Origin: Oscillospiraceae bacterium
Lineage (GTDB): Bacteria; Bacillota; Clostridia; Oscillospirales; Oscillospiraceae
DNA length: 64,000 nt
NCBI GenBank assembly: GCA_017397835.1
Contig: JAFQHV010000011.1
Location: 62,001 to 126,000, forward strand
Direction: 5' to 3'
Shown: positions 9,240 through 17,115 of the stretch, one piece after another
Layout of the letters: each line of letters begins with the position of its first letter
Position numbering within the stretch: position 1 is the stretch's first letter
Program-made: the position numbers and the translations under genes
The notes under the pieces: generated by a model
What the model saw: the letters and a program-made list of their open reading frames with translations, nothing else
What the model was told of the DNA's origin: nothing
The model's database searches: none

Positions 9240-10343
9240 ATGGATCGAAAGACATTCCGAAACACCATCACGCTGATTTGCCTTGCCGCCGTGCTGTTCC
9301 TGCTGATTTTGCGGCTGGACGGGGTTTTGGCAATTTTGGGCCATATCGGCCGCACCCTTAAGCCTGTATTCTTTGGCCTTGCATTGGCCTTTATCCTCAC
9401 CCGCCCCTGCAGCTTCTTTGAGCGGATGTACCGCCGTATACTGCCCCGGGCCAAATCCGGGCCGACTACGGCGCTGGCGGTGCTGACCTCTTACGTGCTG
9501 CTGCTGGTGATCGTCGCTTTGATCTTCACCATGATCCTGCCACAGTTGTATGAGAGTGTTCGTGGTCTTGCCGCCCGGATTTACGCCAACCTGCCCGCCA
9601 TGCAGGCCGCGTTCAACGATCTGCTGGCTCAATTTAACCTGGACAGCACCGACCTTGCCGCCAAGCTGCCCTCTTTGGCCGAGTTGGCCGAGAAGCTCCT
9701 GAATGCGCTTTCCTCCGCCCTGCCTCACCTGCTGTCCTTTACCGGCAGCCTGTTCTCCAGCTCCGTTGCCCTGATCACCTCTTTGGTCCTCAGCGTGTAT
9801 ATGCTGGCCGGGCGCAGACGCCTGGTACGTCAGGCCAGCCGCATCCTGCAGGCCTATACCTCTCCTGCCGTCGCCCGCACCACGGGCAGCATCGCACAGC
9901 TGACCGCGGACACCTTTACCAATTTCGTTTCCGGTCAGTTGCTGGAAGCGGCTATTTTGGGTGTGCTTTGCTTTATCGGCATGGTCATGCTCCGTTTGGC
10001 CTATGCCCCCTTGATCAGTGTTATCATCGCCGTCACCGCCATCATTCCCATCGCCGGCCCCTACATCGGTGCCATTGTGTCCGCACTTCTGCTGCTGATG
10101 GTTTCCCCCCCTCAGGCGCTCGGCTTTTTGATTTTCATCTGCTTGCTGCAGCAGCTTGAAGGCAACCTCATTTACCCCCGTGTAGTGGGCAGTTCCATCG
10201 GTCTGCCCGGCCTGTGGGTACTGATCGCCGTACTGGTGGGCGGCGGCCTGTTCGGTCTTTTGGGCATGCTGCTGAGCGTCCCCGCCGTATCCGTGTGCTA
10301 CACCCTGCTGCGGCAGGACGTAAACGCCCGATTGAAAGAGTGA
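9240..10343 (+). CDS. AI-2E family transporter
   Basis: A 367-residue integral membrane protein of the AI-2E/PerM/YtvI family. There are two hydrophobic segments near the N-terminus, a pair around residues 75-110, an extracytoplasmic amphipathic middle region, and four or five closely spaced helices at the end that include the family-typical NLIYPRVVGSSIGLPGLWVL and the proline-containing AIIPIAGPYIGA. Substrates in this family are mostly uncertain (autoinducer 2 export in some, Na+/H+ antiport in others). The ATG at 9240 follows GGGAGG. It sits 25 nt after ribF and 5 nt before gluQ. Confidence 0.88.
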   Translation: MDRKTFRNTITLICLAAVLFLLILRLDGVLAILGHIGRTLKPVFFGLALAFILTRPCSFFERMYRRILPRAKSGPTTALAVLTSYVLLLVIVALIFTMILPQLYESVRGLAARIYANLPAMQAAFNDLLAQFNLDSTDLAAKLPSLAELAEKLLNALSSALPHLLSFTGSLFSSSVALITSLVLSVYMLAGRRRLVRQASRILQAYTSPAVARTTGSIAQLTADTFTNFVSGQLLEAAILGVLCFIGMVMLRLAYAPLISVIIAVTAIIPIAGPYIGAIVSALLLLMVSPPQALGFLIFICLLQQLEGNLIYPRVVGSSIGLPGLWVLIAVLVGGGLFGLLGMLLSVPAVSVCYTLLRQDVNARLKE

Positions 10344-10348
10344 GTGCA

Positions 10349-11278
10349 ATGGACCGTTCCACCGCCCAAGTCTGCGGGCGCTTTGCTCCCAGTCCCAGCG
10401 GACGAATGCACCTTGGCAACCTGTGGTCCTGCCTCTTGGCGTGGCTGTCCGCCCGCTCCGCGGGTGGGCGCATGGTATTGCGGCTGGAGGATCTGGATCC
10501 CGACCGCTGTAAACCCGAGTTCTGTCAGCAGGTCATGCGTGACCTGGATTGGCTGGGTTTGGACTGGGACGGCGAGCCGGTGTATCAGAGCCGACGCAGC
10601 CACGTTTACGGGGAATACTTCCGTTCTTTGGAACGGCAGGGACTTGTCTACCCCTGCTACTGCACCCGCAATCAGCTGCTGGCCGCCTCCGCCCCCCACC
10701 GCAGCGACGGCATCGCCGTCTACGACGGGCGCTGCCGCACTCTGTCCGATGCACAGCGGGAAGCGCTTTCCGCCGGCCGCAAACCCGCGTGGCGCATTGC
10801 CGTTCCGGCCGAAGAAGTCGGTTTTGACGACCAGTGCCGCGGGCGGTACAGCCATCGGCTGGACACCTGCTGCGGCGACTTCATCCTGCGCCGGTCCGAC
10901 GGCGTGTACGCCTATCAGCTGGCGGTAGTGGTGGACGACGCCCTGATGGGTGTCAACCAGGTGGTACGCGGCAGTGACCTGCTGGACTCTACCCCCCGTC
11001 AGATCTGGTTGGGACAGCAGCTGGGCTTCGCCGCCCCGGAGTACGCTCACGTCCCCCTGCTGCTGGCCGCGGATGGCCGGCGTCTTGCCAAGCGCGACCG
11101 GGATCTGGAGCTGGGTCACCTGCAGCAGCGGTACACCGCGCAGGAGTTGGTGGGTCTTTTGGCTCATTTGGCGGGCCTCATCCCGGAGCCTGTCCCCATC
11201 TCCCCCGCGGCTCTCGTTCCCCTGTTCGCCTGGAGCAAGGTACCCAAAGACGATTTGACCGCGCCGAATTTGATATAA
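10349..11278 (+). CDS. gluQ: Glutamyl-Q tRNA(Asp) synthetase
   Basis: A 309-residue truncated glutamyl-tRNA synthetase paralogue that glutamylates queuosine on tRNA-Asp. The class I catalytic core has RFAPSPSGRMHLGN (HIGH-like at 21-24), RLEDLDPDR, the zinc-ligand cluster around CYCTR, and a KMSKS-like LAKRD near residue 245. The anticodon-binding domain of full-length GluRS is missing, as expected for GluQRS. It begins 5 nt after the AI-2E gene and is followed by a terminator. Confidence 0.92.
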   Translation: MDRSTAQVCGRFAPSPSGRMHLGNLWSCLLAWLSARSAGGRMVLRLEDLDPDRCKPEFCQQVMRDLDWLGLDWDGEPVYQSRRSHVYGEYFRSLERQGLVYPCYCTRNQLLAASAPHRSDGIAVYDGRCRTLSDAQREALSAGRKPAWRIAVPAEEVGFDDQCRGRYSHRLDTCCGDFILRRSDGVYAYQLAVVVDDALMGVNQVVRGSDLLDSTPRQIWLGQQLGFAAPEYAHVPLLLAADGRRLAKRDRDLELGHLQQRYTAQELVGLLAHLAGLIPEPVPISPAALVPLFAWSKVPKDDLTAPNLI

Positions 11279-11317
11279 AAAAGCTGCACCTCCGTTGGAG
11301 GTGCAGCTTTTCTTTTG
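11277..11317 (+). terminator. Terminator between gluQ and the YgjV-like gene
   Basis: Perfect 15-bp stem (11279-11293 / 11297-11311) with a GTT loop and T-run. A-rich sequence on the left arm allows it to work on both strands of this convergent pair. Confidence 0.9.
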
Positions 11318-11863
11318 TTACTGCTTGCTCTTGCGGTCCAGCCGGAACATGGCCGACAGGATGGAGAGGATGGCAAACGTCTCGCACACGGTGCCACCAA
11401 TGGAGCCGTTGCAGGCGTTGTACACCAGCCACAGAGGGGAGCTGAAAAACCACAGCAGACGAAGACCCTTGGCCCCGTCGGCCCGGAAGGAGAAGGTGGA
11501 CAGGGTCATACCAACCACTGGCAGGATCTCCAGAATAAAGCGGTAGAGAGTAGGCTCCACACCCAGCCACAGGAAAGAGGCGGGATAGCAGGCCGCGCTG
11601 GCGGCAATGAACAAAACCAGCCAGGCCACGTGGTCGGACTTAAACTTCTCCTTGTTGCTGTACACAAAGGCACGGAACACCGCCAGCGCATTGAGCAGCG
11701 CGCCGGTCATGGCCCCCACCAGGTAGAAGTGCACGCAGAAGAACAGCGCGCCGAAAAACTGCATCACGATGATGCTGCGCTGCTTTTTGCACTGGAAGGA
11801 CAAAATGTTGAACGCCATGGCAACAATGCCGATTCCTTGAACGATAATATCCTTAAATTCCAT
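11318..11863 (-). CDS. YgjV-family inner membrane protein
   Basis: A 181-residue hydrophobic protein with about six predicted membrane helices, resembling the YgjV family (bacterial inner membrane protein of unknown role). Visible features are the early GIGIVAMAFNILSFQCKKQR segment, a conserved basic loop after helix 1, and the LWLVYNACNGSIGGTVCE motif near the end. The ATG at 11863 is preceded by a GGAGAT ribosome binding site. It is convergent with gluQ and shares its terminator. No functional assignment beyond family is possible. Confidence 0.75.
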   Translation of the reverse strand: MEFKDIIVQGIGIVAMAFNILSFQCKKQRSIIVMQFFGALFFCVHFYLVGAMTGALLNALAVFRAFVYSNKEKFKSDHVAWLVLFIAASAACYPASFLWLGVEPTLYRFILEILPVVGMTLSTFSFRADGAKGLRLLWFFSSPLWLVYNACNGSIGGTVCETFAILSILSAMFRLDRKSKQ

Positions 11864-11923
11864 ACTGACATCTCCTTTTTCAACCATGGTACACTTTACC
11901 CGCTTTGTCCCTTTTTGTCAATA

Positions 11924-11963
11924 GGAAAAGCCGGGACATTCCAAGGAACGTCCCGGCTTTTTG
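11924..11963 (-). terminator. Terminator after the dipeptidase gene
   Basis: Arms AAAAGCCGGGAC (11926-11937) and GTCCCGGCTTTT (11950-11961), with further pairing in the loop. It sits directly downstream of the dipeptidase stop on the minus strand. Confidence 0.85.
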
Positions 11964-11965
11964 CT

Positions 11966-12901
11966 TTATTCCAGTACCCGGCGCAGGTTGTTGAAAAACA
12001 GGTCTTCCAGTTCCGTTTTTCCATAGCCGCGGTCGGCCAGCGCACACCACAACTTCGGCACGTCCTGTACCCCGCTCATCCCCCCGGCCAGCTTGTCACA
12101 GCCGTCCAGATCGCCGCCCAGACACAGGTGCCCGGCTCCGCCCAGCTCCATGAAATGGTCGATGTGCCGCGCCAAATCATCCATGGTTGGTTCCGCGGTA
12201 TCCCGCACAAAGCGCACCCAGAAGTTGATGCCCACCACACCGCCGGTCTGCACAATGGCCCGGAACATATCATCGGTCAGGTTCCGGGTGTGTCCGCACA
12301 GCGTTCGGGAATTGGAGTGGCTGGCCACGACGGGCTTCTGCGTTATGTCAACCAAATCCCAAAACCCCGGGTCGGACAGGTGGGACACGTCCAGCAGGAT
12401 GTTCCGCGCCTGCGCCTGCCGCACAAATTCCCGGCCCACGTCGCTCAGACCCCGCTCCCGGTCCTCCACATTGCTGCCGGACAGGGCGTTTGCGTGGTTC
12501 CATGTGAGGTTGACACAGCGCACCCCCGCCTCCTGTGCCCAGTCCAGCCGATCGGGGTCGCAGTCCAGCAGCTCACCGCCCTCCACGCTCAGCACCGCGG
12601 CCAGCTTGCCCGCCGCCACCGCCCGGTCCACATCTGTCCCGGTGCGGCATTGCATCATACAGTCCGCGTGCTTTTTGCACAAGTCGGCAAACAGGTCCCG
12701 CTGGCGCCGGCACATGGCGTGCAGGCCGCCCTCGGCGGGGATCGCGCTGTCGTGGTAGATGGCAAACACCTGCCCCCGTTTTGCAAACCCTCCCAGCCGT
12801 TTCAGGTCCAGCTGACCGTCATTTTCCCACAGACAGGCGTCCTGCTCCAGACAGCGGGACAGGGTGTCGCAGTGGGAATCGAAATAAGGTATCGCCGTCA
12901 T
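11966..12901 (-). CDS. Membrane dipeptidase-like (peptidase M19) protein
   Basis: A 311-residue zinc-dependent dipeptidase of the M19 (renal dipeptidase) family. Metal ligands appear in order: HxD in DSHCDTL, the bridging glutamate in SVEGGE, the two histidines in DVSHLSD and ASHSNSR, and the aspartate in GGDLDG. No signal peptide is present, so it is probably cytoplasmic, hydrolysing dipeptides including those with D-residues. The ATG at 12901 follows GGAGG. It lies downstream of a second metal hydrolase on the same strand and may share its transcript. Confidence 0.88.
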   Translation of the reverse strand: MTAIPYFDSHCDTLSRCLEQDACLWENDGQLDLKRLGGFAKRGQVFAIYHDSAIPAEGGLHAMCRRQRDLFADLCKKHADCMMQCRTGTDVDRAVAAGKLAAVLSVEGGELLDCDPDRLDWAQEAGVRCVNLTWNHANALSGSNVEDRERGLSDVGREFVRQAQARNILLDVSHLSDPGFWDLVDITQKPVVASHSNSRTLCGHTRNLTDDMFRAIVQTGGVVGINFWVRFVRDTAEPTMDDLARHIDHFMELGGAGHLCLGGDLDGCDKLAGGMSGVQDVPKLWCALADRGYGKTELEDLFFNNLRRVLE

Positions 12902-12975
12902 ATGATTCCTCCGTTTTACGTTCCTGCTATACGATATGCCGCCCTCTGTTCCCATAGGACAGGGGGCGGCATTTT

Positions 12976-13731
12976 TCACCTCAATTTATCCCCGAACAGC
13001 CGCAGGGCGTTGTCCCGCAGGATGTTGCGCTTATCCACCTCTTCGATGAGGGCATACTCCACCCGCCCCCGCTGGAATCCGGCGGCGTAGGTGTCCGTGC
13101 CGAACAGGATGCGCTGTGATCCGATGCGCCCCACCGCGTATTCCAGCAGGGCGTTTTTGGAGCTGGCGATCCCGGAGGTATCCGTCCACACGTTGCCGTG
13201 GCGGGCGTTGGCCACCGCATCGACGTAATGCTCGTCCCCCAGATGGGCCACGATGAAGGTCACGTCGGGGTAACGGTCGGCGATGGGAACGATGTAGTCC
13301 GGCTGCTGCTCCGGGTGGATGAGCACCACCGCCCGCCTTGCCGCCGCGAAGGAAAACAGCTTATCCGCATACCGGGGCAGGTCGTATTTGTGGTACAGGG
13401 GGTGCAGCTTGATGCCCACACATTTGCCCCCCGGCAACATCCGCTCCGCCTGCGCAAAGGTCTCCGGGATGCGGGGGTCCATGACCACCCACTGGTACAG
13501 GCGGTCCTCCCGGGCCGTTAAATCAAAGAGGTACTCGTTTTCCGGCACAATGTATTCCGTGGTGCGGACACTTGCAAAGGTGGAGCACAGCATCTTCCCG
13601 ATCCCCGCCCCATCGTTGACCCGATAGAGCCAATCGACCTTGGCGGAGTAAACCGGTGTCTGCTCTGCCGAGGCGTCCTCCGGATGTCCGTGGTTGATAT
13701 GGGTATGACTGTCAATGGCCATCAGTTCCAT
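12976..13731 (-). CDS. Amidohydrolase family protein (TIM-barrel metal hydrolase)
   Basis: A 251-residue amidohydrolase-2-like protein. The N-terminal metal site HxH is in DSHTHINHGH; further ligands are the histidines in IKLHP, LIHPEQ and VAHLGD and the aspartate in LFGTDTY. The substrate is unknown; relatives include decarboxylases and TatD-like hydrolases. The ATG at 13731 is taken because GAAAGGCGG lies about 10 nt upstream; a TTG at 13740 is an alternative. It starts 18 nt after the ImmA gene, so it may be read through from the repressor promoter. Confidence 0.8.
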   Translation of the reverse strand: MELMAIDSHTHINHGHPEDASAEQTPVYSAKVDWLYRVNDGAGIGKMLCSTFASVRTTEYIVPENEYLFDLTAREDRLYQWVVMDPRIPETFAQAERMLPGGKCVGIKLHPLYHKYDLPRYADKLFSFAAARRAVVLIHPEQQPDYIVPIADRYPDVTFIVAHLGDEHYVDAVANARHGNVWTDTSGIASSKNALLEYAVGRIGSQRILFGTDTYAAGFQRGRVEYALIEEVDKRNILRDNALRLFGDKLR

Positions 13732-13749
13732 TGCAAACAACCGCCTTTC

Positions 13750-14178
13750 TTAAAAATTCAGGCGCGTGGACAGATTTCCGTGGGTGTGCAGGCTAACCGC
13801 CTTCTCCATAAAGGGAACGGTCACGTCGAAATGCTCCGCCAAACTGTACAGGTCGGTGCAGCCCTTGGCCACAGCGGCATCCAGCTCCCGGGCGGGAACC
13901 AGCTGCTCAATGGCCCACTTGTCCGCCTTGTACTCATGTTTGGCAACCAGATCGTAGGGACTGCTCACCCGGTGGGTGGCTCCCGTGGCCACGTGGCCGC
14001 CCTCGTGGGCCACCACCACACGCTCCTCCGCGCTGGTGTGGATGTTGTCAAAATCCATGAAAATGGCGTACCGGCCGTCCAGCTCGATGGTTGCGGCCTG
14101 CTGGTCGTCCAAGTCCCAGTGGTAAAACCTGACCCCCGCGCGGTTCAGTTTATCATACAGGGCCAGTGTTTTATCCAT
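13750..14178 (-). CDS. ImmA/IrrE-family metallopeptidase
   Basis: A 142-residue protein with the zinc-peptidase motif HEGGH in a helix (VVVAHEGGHVATGA) and a following KHEYKADKWA segment typical of ImmA/IrrE. These enzymes cleave a partner XRE repressor to derepress mobile elements, as ImmA does to ImmR in ICEBs1. The XRE gene lies immediately upstream with a 2-nt gap (stop 14181, start 14178), the expected partner arrangement. GGAAGG 6 nt before the ATG supports the start. Confidence 0.88.
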   Translation of the reverse strand: MDKTLALYDKLNRAGVRFYHWDLDDQQAATIELDGRYAIFMDFDNIHTSAEERVVVAHEGGHVATGATHRVSSPYDLVAKHEYKADKWAIEQLVPARELDAAVAKGCTDLYSLAEHFDVTVPFMEKAVSLHTHGNLSTRLNF

Positions 14179-14180
14179 AG

Positions 14181-14519
14181 TCAACCTTCCTTTCCGTTCT
14201 GCAGCTCCTTGTTGAAGAAGCGCGCCATTTCCAGCAGCATCTGCTTCTTCTCCTCAGGCAGGTCCCGGGACTCATGATAAAGCGCATAGGTGAAGTCGTC
14301 GAAATCCAGCTGCGCTTTCGGCTCGTCCCGCATAAGGGAGCTGACGTCGATGTGCAGGGCATCGCAGATCTTCACCATGGTCCCGGTCCCAATGCCGTCC
14401 ACACCGCGGGTAAACATATTCCGGATGGTGGTGGCAGGCACGCCGATGTGCTCGGCAAATTTGGAGATGTTTCCGTACTGCTTGGCAATTTGCTCTTTCA
14501 GATACTCCACCTGGGGCAT
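14181..14519 (-). CDS. XRE-family repressor, partner of the ImmA peptidase
   Basis: A 112-residue DNA-binding protein with an N-terminal helix-turn-helix (residues about 8-65: YGNISKFAEHIGVPATTIRNMF ... MVKICDALHIDVSSLM) and an acidic, helical C-terminal part likely to dimerise or serve as the ImmA target. The ATG at 14519 has GGGAGG upstream. Its promoter (14571-14599, minus strand) holds one copy of a repeated CAATTG-centred palindrome between -35 and -10, which suggests autoregulation. It faces the phage-derived cassette on the plus strand. Confidence 0.9.
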   Translation of the reverse strand: MPQVEYLKEQIAKQYGNISKFAEHIGVPATTIRNMFTRGVDGIGTGTMVKICDALHIDVSSLMRDEPKAQLDFDDFTYALYHESRDLPEEKKQMLLEMARFFNKELQNGKEG

Positions 14520-14570
14520 ATTGCTTCCTCCCATCTGTTACAGCGTATCCTTCGCTGTTTCTCTGACCCC

Positions 14571-14599
14571 ATTGTAACGCAATTGAGTTTTTATTGCAA
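14571..14599 (-). promoter_or_regulatory. Promoter of the XRE-ImmA genes with an operator in the spacer
   Basis: Read on the minus strand: TTGCAA (14594-14599), a 17-bp spacer, TACAAT (14571-14576). The palindrome copy at 14576-14589 lies inside the spacer, so bound repressor would block polymerase. Confidence 0.75.
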
Positions 14600-14725
14600 G
14601 CAAAATATTACTTAATTGAGTAATTTTTTTATTTTTCCTATTGACAACACACTCAATTGAGTTTATATTATGCCTGTAGCTACTCAATTGAGTTTTTCTT
14701 CCCCGCCTTTGCAACTCAATTGAAT
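14576..14725. promoter_or_regulatory. Array of five palindromic operators (consensus ACTCAATTGAGT)
   Basis: Copies are at 14576-14589 (AACGCAATTGAGTT), 14609-14622 (TACTTAATTGAGTA), 14651-14662 and 14682-14693 (both perfect ACTCAATTGAGT), and 14714-14725 (ACTCAATTGAAT). Centre-to-centre spacings are 33, 41, 31 and 32 bp, close to whole helical turns, so all sites would face one side of the DNA. They fill the gap between the XRE repressor gene and the divergent phage-like genes. Assignment to that repressor is inferred from position. Confidence 0.85.
14641..14669 (+). promoter_or_regulatory. Rightward promoter of the phage-derived cassette
   Basis: Consensus TTGACA at 14641-14646, a 17-bp spacer, and TATATT at 14664-14669. 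A perfect operator (14651-14662) occupies the spacer and two more lie downstream, so the promoter should be strong and tightly repressed. Confidence 0.8.
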
Positions 14726-14786
14726 TATTTGTACTTACAGAATACCAAACCAACCGTACCATAAATTGGACAGAAAGGAGTGTGCC

Positions 14787-14822
14787 ATGAAGTTCAGCGC
14801 ACAAGGAGGTGAGGACGAATGA
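14787..14822 (+). CDS. Possible 11-residue leader peptide
   Basis: A short frame (MKFSAQGGEDE) has its own AAAGGAG ribosome binding site at 14774-14780 and ends in an ATGA overlap with the next gene, whose AAGGAGG site lies inside it. This looks like a translational coupling leader. It could also be chance. Confidence 0.35.
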   Translation: MKFSAQGGEDE

Positions 14823-15067
14823 CACCGGGAACCATGGGACTGCTGCCCCCTCTGCGGGACAGTCAGCAGTGTCCTCCGGCGGGATTGTGCCCCCGCTGCT
14901 GCGGGGAGTTTTACCCGGGGGAGGCCCGTTTCGTGTGGGAGGGCGTACCGGTCTGCACCGACTGCTTTCGCATGGCGGCAGGGCACTGGCTGGAGCGCTT
15001 CCCCATCGAGGCGGCACTGGCCCTGCAGGTGCAGGTGCTGCTGCCCGAAAGGAGGTGGCTCACTTGA
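14819..15067 (+). CDS. Small zinc-ribbon-like protein of the phage-derived cassette
   Basis: An 82-residue protein of unknown function. Two CxxC pairs (CPRC near residue 24 and CTDC near residue 47) are spaced as in a treble-clef or zinc-ribbon finger. AAGGAGG lies 9 nt upstream. The stop overlaps the start of the next gene (TTGA). It is the first substantial gene behind the repressed promoter, a position often held by small regulatory proteins. Function is not recognised. Confidence 0.65.
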   Translation: MTPGTMGLLPPLRDSQQCPPAGLCPRCCGEFYPGEARFVWEGVPVCTDCFRMAAGHWLERFPIEAALALQVQVLLPERRWLT

Positions 15068-15306
15068 CCCTGAAGGAACTGGCGGCAGAGTACCGCCAGG
15101 GGGCCCAGCTGCTGGCCGGGCGCATCCGGGAGCTGGCCGCCCGCCGCAGCAGGACCCGGGACCGCACGGAGCAGTTGCTGCTGGACGGACGCATGGCGCC
15201 CCTGATCGAGATGCGTCGCCAGGCCCAGCAGACCGCCCGGGACTGCGAACGCTATTACAACACAGGAGGTGTCTGCCGTGGCAAAACCACGCTACCGCCG
15301 GGGTAA
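15064..15306 (+). CDS. Small helical protein, TTG start, unknown function
   Basis: An 80-residue, Arg/Glu/Ala-rich, predicted all-helical protein (TLKELAAEYRQGAQLLAGRI ... EMRRQAQQTARDCERYY). The TTG at 15064 is chosen because AAAGGAGGTG ends 6 nt upstream and the codon overlaps the preceding stop. Similar short coiled-coil proteins often precede a sigma-like gene in clostridial prophages. The 3' end overlaps the next gene by 29 nt. Confidence 0.6.
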   Translation: MTLKELAAEYRQGAQLLAGRIRELAARRSRTRDRTEQLLLDGRMAPLIEMRRQAQQTARDCERYYNTGGVCRGKTTLPPG

Positions 15307-15601
15307 CCCCTACAGTCGGGACATGGCCGCCTACATGCACCAGCTGTCCGAGCAGAATAGCAATACCGACAGCATGGAGCAGCTCCGACACAATCTAATC
15401 CGATGTCTGAACGAGGACATCACGCCCCGGCAACGGACCATGCTGACCATGTACTACATTCAGCAGCTCAGCCAAAAAGAAATCGCACAGCGGCTGAAGG
15501 TGGACCGCTCCACCGTATCCCGCACCATCCTGCGGGGAGAGCGCCAGCTGCAGCGCTGTCTGCGTTACGGTGCCGAGCGTTATCTCAAGCACATGAAATA
15601 A
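15278..15601 (+). CDS. Sigma-70 region-4-like transcription factor
   Basis: A 107-residue protein whose C-terminal half is a sigma-70 region 4 helix-turn-helix: LTPRQ-like DITPRQRTMLTMYYI, then LSQKEIAQRLKVDRSTVSRTI. Only remnants of region 2 can be present, given the length. The GTG at 15278 is 8 nt after AGGAGG (15264-15269); the GTG at 15269 overlaps that site. Such proteins in phages act as late-gene activators or minimal sigma factors. Here it is followed by tail, holin and lysin genes, so control of those is plausible but inferred. Confidence 0.8.
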   Translation: MAKPRYRRGNPYSRDMAAYMHQLSEQNSNTDSMEQLRHNLIRCLNEDITPRQRTMLTMYYIQQLSQKEIAQRLKVDRSTVSRTILRGERQLQRCLRYGAERYLKHMK

Positions 15602-15613
15602 GGAGGAATTGAC

Positions 15614-16246
15614 ATGATCCAATTCAAAGATTGGCAAATATGGGCCGACCCTCGGCTCACCCTGCAGCAAAACGACCATCTCAGCCGGGAGCTGAGGGTT
15701 TCCGGTCCCCTGCCCGAGGGCTGGGACTGGACCATGCTGGTGCAGGCAGACGGACAGATGGACATTTGGCCCCTTGCCCCGTGTCAAAACGGCGTTTCCA
15801 CCCTGCTCACCGCGCAGCAGCTCGGTCCCGGCGGCTTCTACCGTATGCAGCTGCGCGGCACACAGGGCGAAACCGTCCGCCATTCCAACGTTATCACGCT
15901 GTTCGTCCCCCGCTCCTTGTGCGGGGACAAGCAGTGGCCGGTGCTGCCCACCGAGTTTTCCGACGCCGAGCGGCGCATCCTGACCGCCCGGGATGAGGCG
16001 GAGAACTTTTCGAACCATCCTCCCATCCTTCAAAACGGCACGTGGTGGCTGTGGGATGGGGAGAACTACGCGGACAGCGGAGCGCCGAGCCGGGGCGAGG
16101 CCGGAATTGACGGCGCGCCCGGACAGCAGGGCCCGCAGGGTGAACCCGGTCCTGCCTACGAGCTGACCGAGGCGGACAGGGCGGAGATTGTGGCTGCCGT
16201 TGTGGCTGCTCTGCCGGTCTATAACGGGGAGGTCGAGGACGTATGA
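15614..16246 (+). CDS. Phage tail/baseplate-like protein with collagen-like repeats
   Basis: A 210-residue protein. The N-terminal 130 residues are beta-rich (WQIWADPRLTLQQNDHLS ...). A short collagen-like Gly-X-Y run (GIDGAPGQQGPQGEPGP, about residues 158-175) and an amphipathic helix follow. This layout is typical of phage baseplate or fibre-attachment proteins in Firmicutes. GGAGG precedes the ATG, and the stop overlaps the next start by 4 nt. No enzymatic motif is seen. Confidence 0.65.
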   Translation: MIQFKDWQIWADPRLTLQQNDHLSRELRVSGPLPEGWDWTMLVQADGQMDIWPLAPCQNGVSTLLTAQQLGPGGFYRMQLRGTQGETVRHSNVITLFVPRSLCGDKQWPVLPTEFSDAERRILTARDEAENFSNHPPILQNGTWWLWDGENYADSGAPSRGEAGIDGAPGQQGPQGEPGPAYELTEADRAEIVAAVVAALPVYNGEVEDV

Positions 16247-16926
16247 CCCATAACATCGAGGTCGAGGGCGGCAAGACCGTGAAGCTGCCCACCGCCGGGA
16301 AATACTGCGACCGGGATATCTTGGTATCCGGTCGCAACAATGAGGCCGACCTGCAGACCAAGTATGACGAGGGCGTAGCCGTCGGCGAGCACAACGGCGC
16401 GGCCGCCTGCGCCGCCAGGCATTTTGTCCATAATTTCGTGGGCGACGGGACGGGCTCGGTTTCTTTCCGCGTGCCCTTTGAGCCCGATGCGATCAAAATC
16501 ATCGGATTCGACCCCAGGTGCCACGTTACAACATACGCGGCGTTTGAGTTTACCGCAGACCTTCGGGCCTTCGGGCAGTTGGGCGGCGGTGTATCGTATG
16601 TAACGTCAGAGGGCAGTACCACGACAAGTCGTTACACCACCAAGTCTGTACTGAACCGATATTCCCGCACGGAGGACGGCGTTATCACCATCGGCAACCT
16701 CAATTCCTCTCTGCCGCTGGTATTTCCGTCCGGCTTCGCCTATACCGCTATCGCCGTCAAGTACACCGAGCAGACCGACAAGGAGCGCATCACGGACTTC
16801 GTGAAGGGTCTGACCGGCAGCGGAACCGTGACACTCCATCAGGCGAAGGTAAATGCAGCCTTTCCTGACGACGAGTGGGTGGCGCTGATCGCCACAAAAC
16901 CCGGCTGGACATTCAACTGGATTTAA
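16243..16926 (+). CDS. Phage tail-fibre-like protein
   Basis: A 227-residue protein starting with a motif common to fibre N-termini (EVEGGKTVKLPTAGKYCDRDILV), then a beta-rich Ser/Thr/Gly-containing body. It probably forms a receptor-binding or host-surface-binding trimer, but no specific family is certain. The start overlaps the previous gene (ATGA) and a small gene follows after 12 nt, which places it firmly in the cassette. Confidence 0.6.
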   Translation: MTHNIEVEGGKTVKLPTAGKYCDRDILVSGRNNEADLQTKYDEGVAVGEHNGAAACAARHFVHNFVGDGTGSVSFRVPFEPDAIKIIGFDPRCHVTTYAAFEFTADLRAFGQLGGGVSYVTSEGSTTTSRYTTKSVLNRYSRTEDGVITIGNLNSSLPLVFPSGFAYTAIAVKYTEQTDKERITDFVKGLTGSGTVTLHQAKVNAAFPDDEWVALIATKPGWTFNWI

Positions 16927-16938
16927 GGAGGCAGCAGC

Positions 16939-17115
16939 ATGAAAATGAGAACGGTTTTATATGCCGACGAGGGGACCGTCCTGACCGATGGCACCCACTA
17001 CGGCACCGTAATTTGGCTGGCGGAGGGGGCCAGTCCCGACCGCTACTACGCCATCCCCGCCGCCGAACACACCGCAAGATCAGCCGAAGAAGCCAAGGAG
17101 GAACACTATGATTGA
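16939..17115 (+). CDS. Small phage-cassette protein, unknown function
   Basis: A 58-residue acidic protein (starts MKMRTVLYADEGTVLTDG) with AAGGAGG 8 nt upstream. The stop overlaps the holin start by 8 nt. Similar short proteins often sit between fibre and holin genes in clostridial phages. Confidence 0.6.
   Translation: MKMRTVLYADEGTVLTDGTHYGTVIWLAEGASPDRYYAIPAAEHTARSAEEAKEEHYD

Noticed and set aside
12933-12975. Hairpin between amidohydrolase and dipeptidase genes as a terminator
   Set aside because: The stem is good, but the T-run lies on the plus strand, not on the minus strand on which both genes are transcribed; it may only attenuate or process the message.
14576-14725. CRISPR-like short repeats with spacers of about 20 bp
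   Set aside because: The repeats are 12-bp palindromes with degenerate copies, lie exactly between divergent promoters, and no cas genes are present; they are operators.
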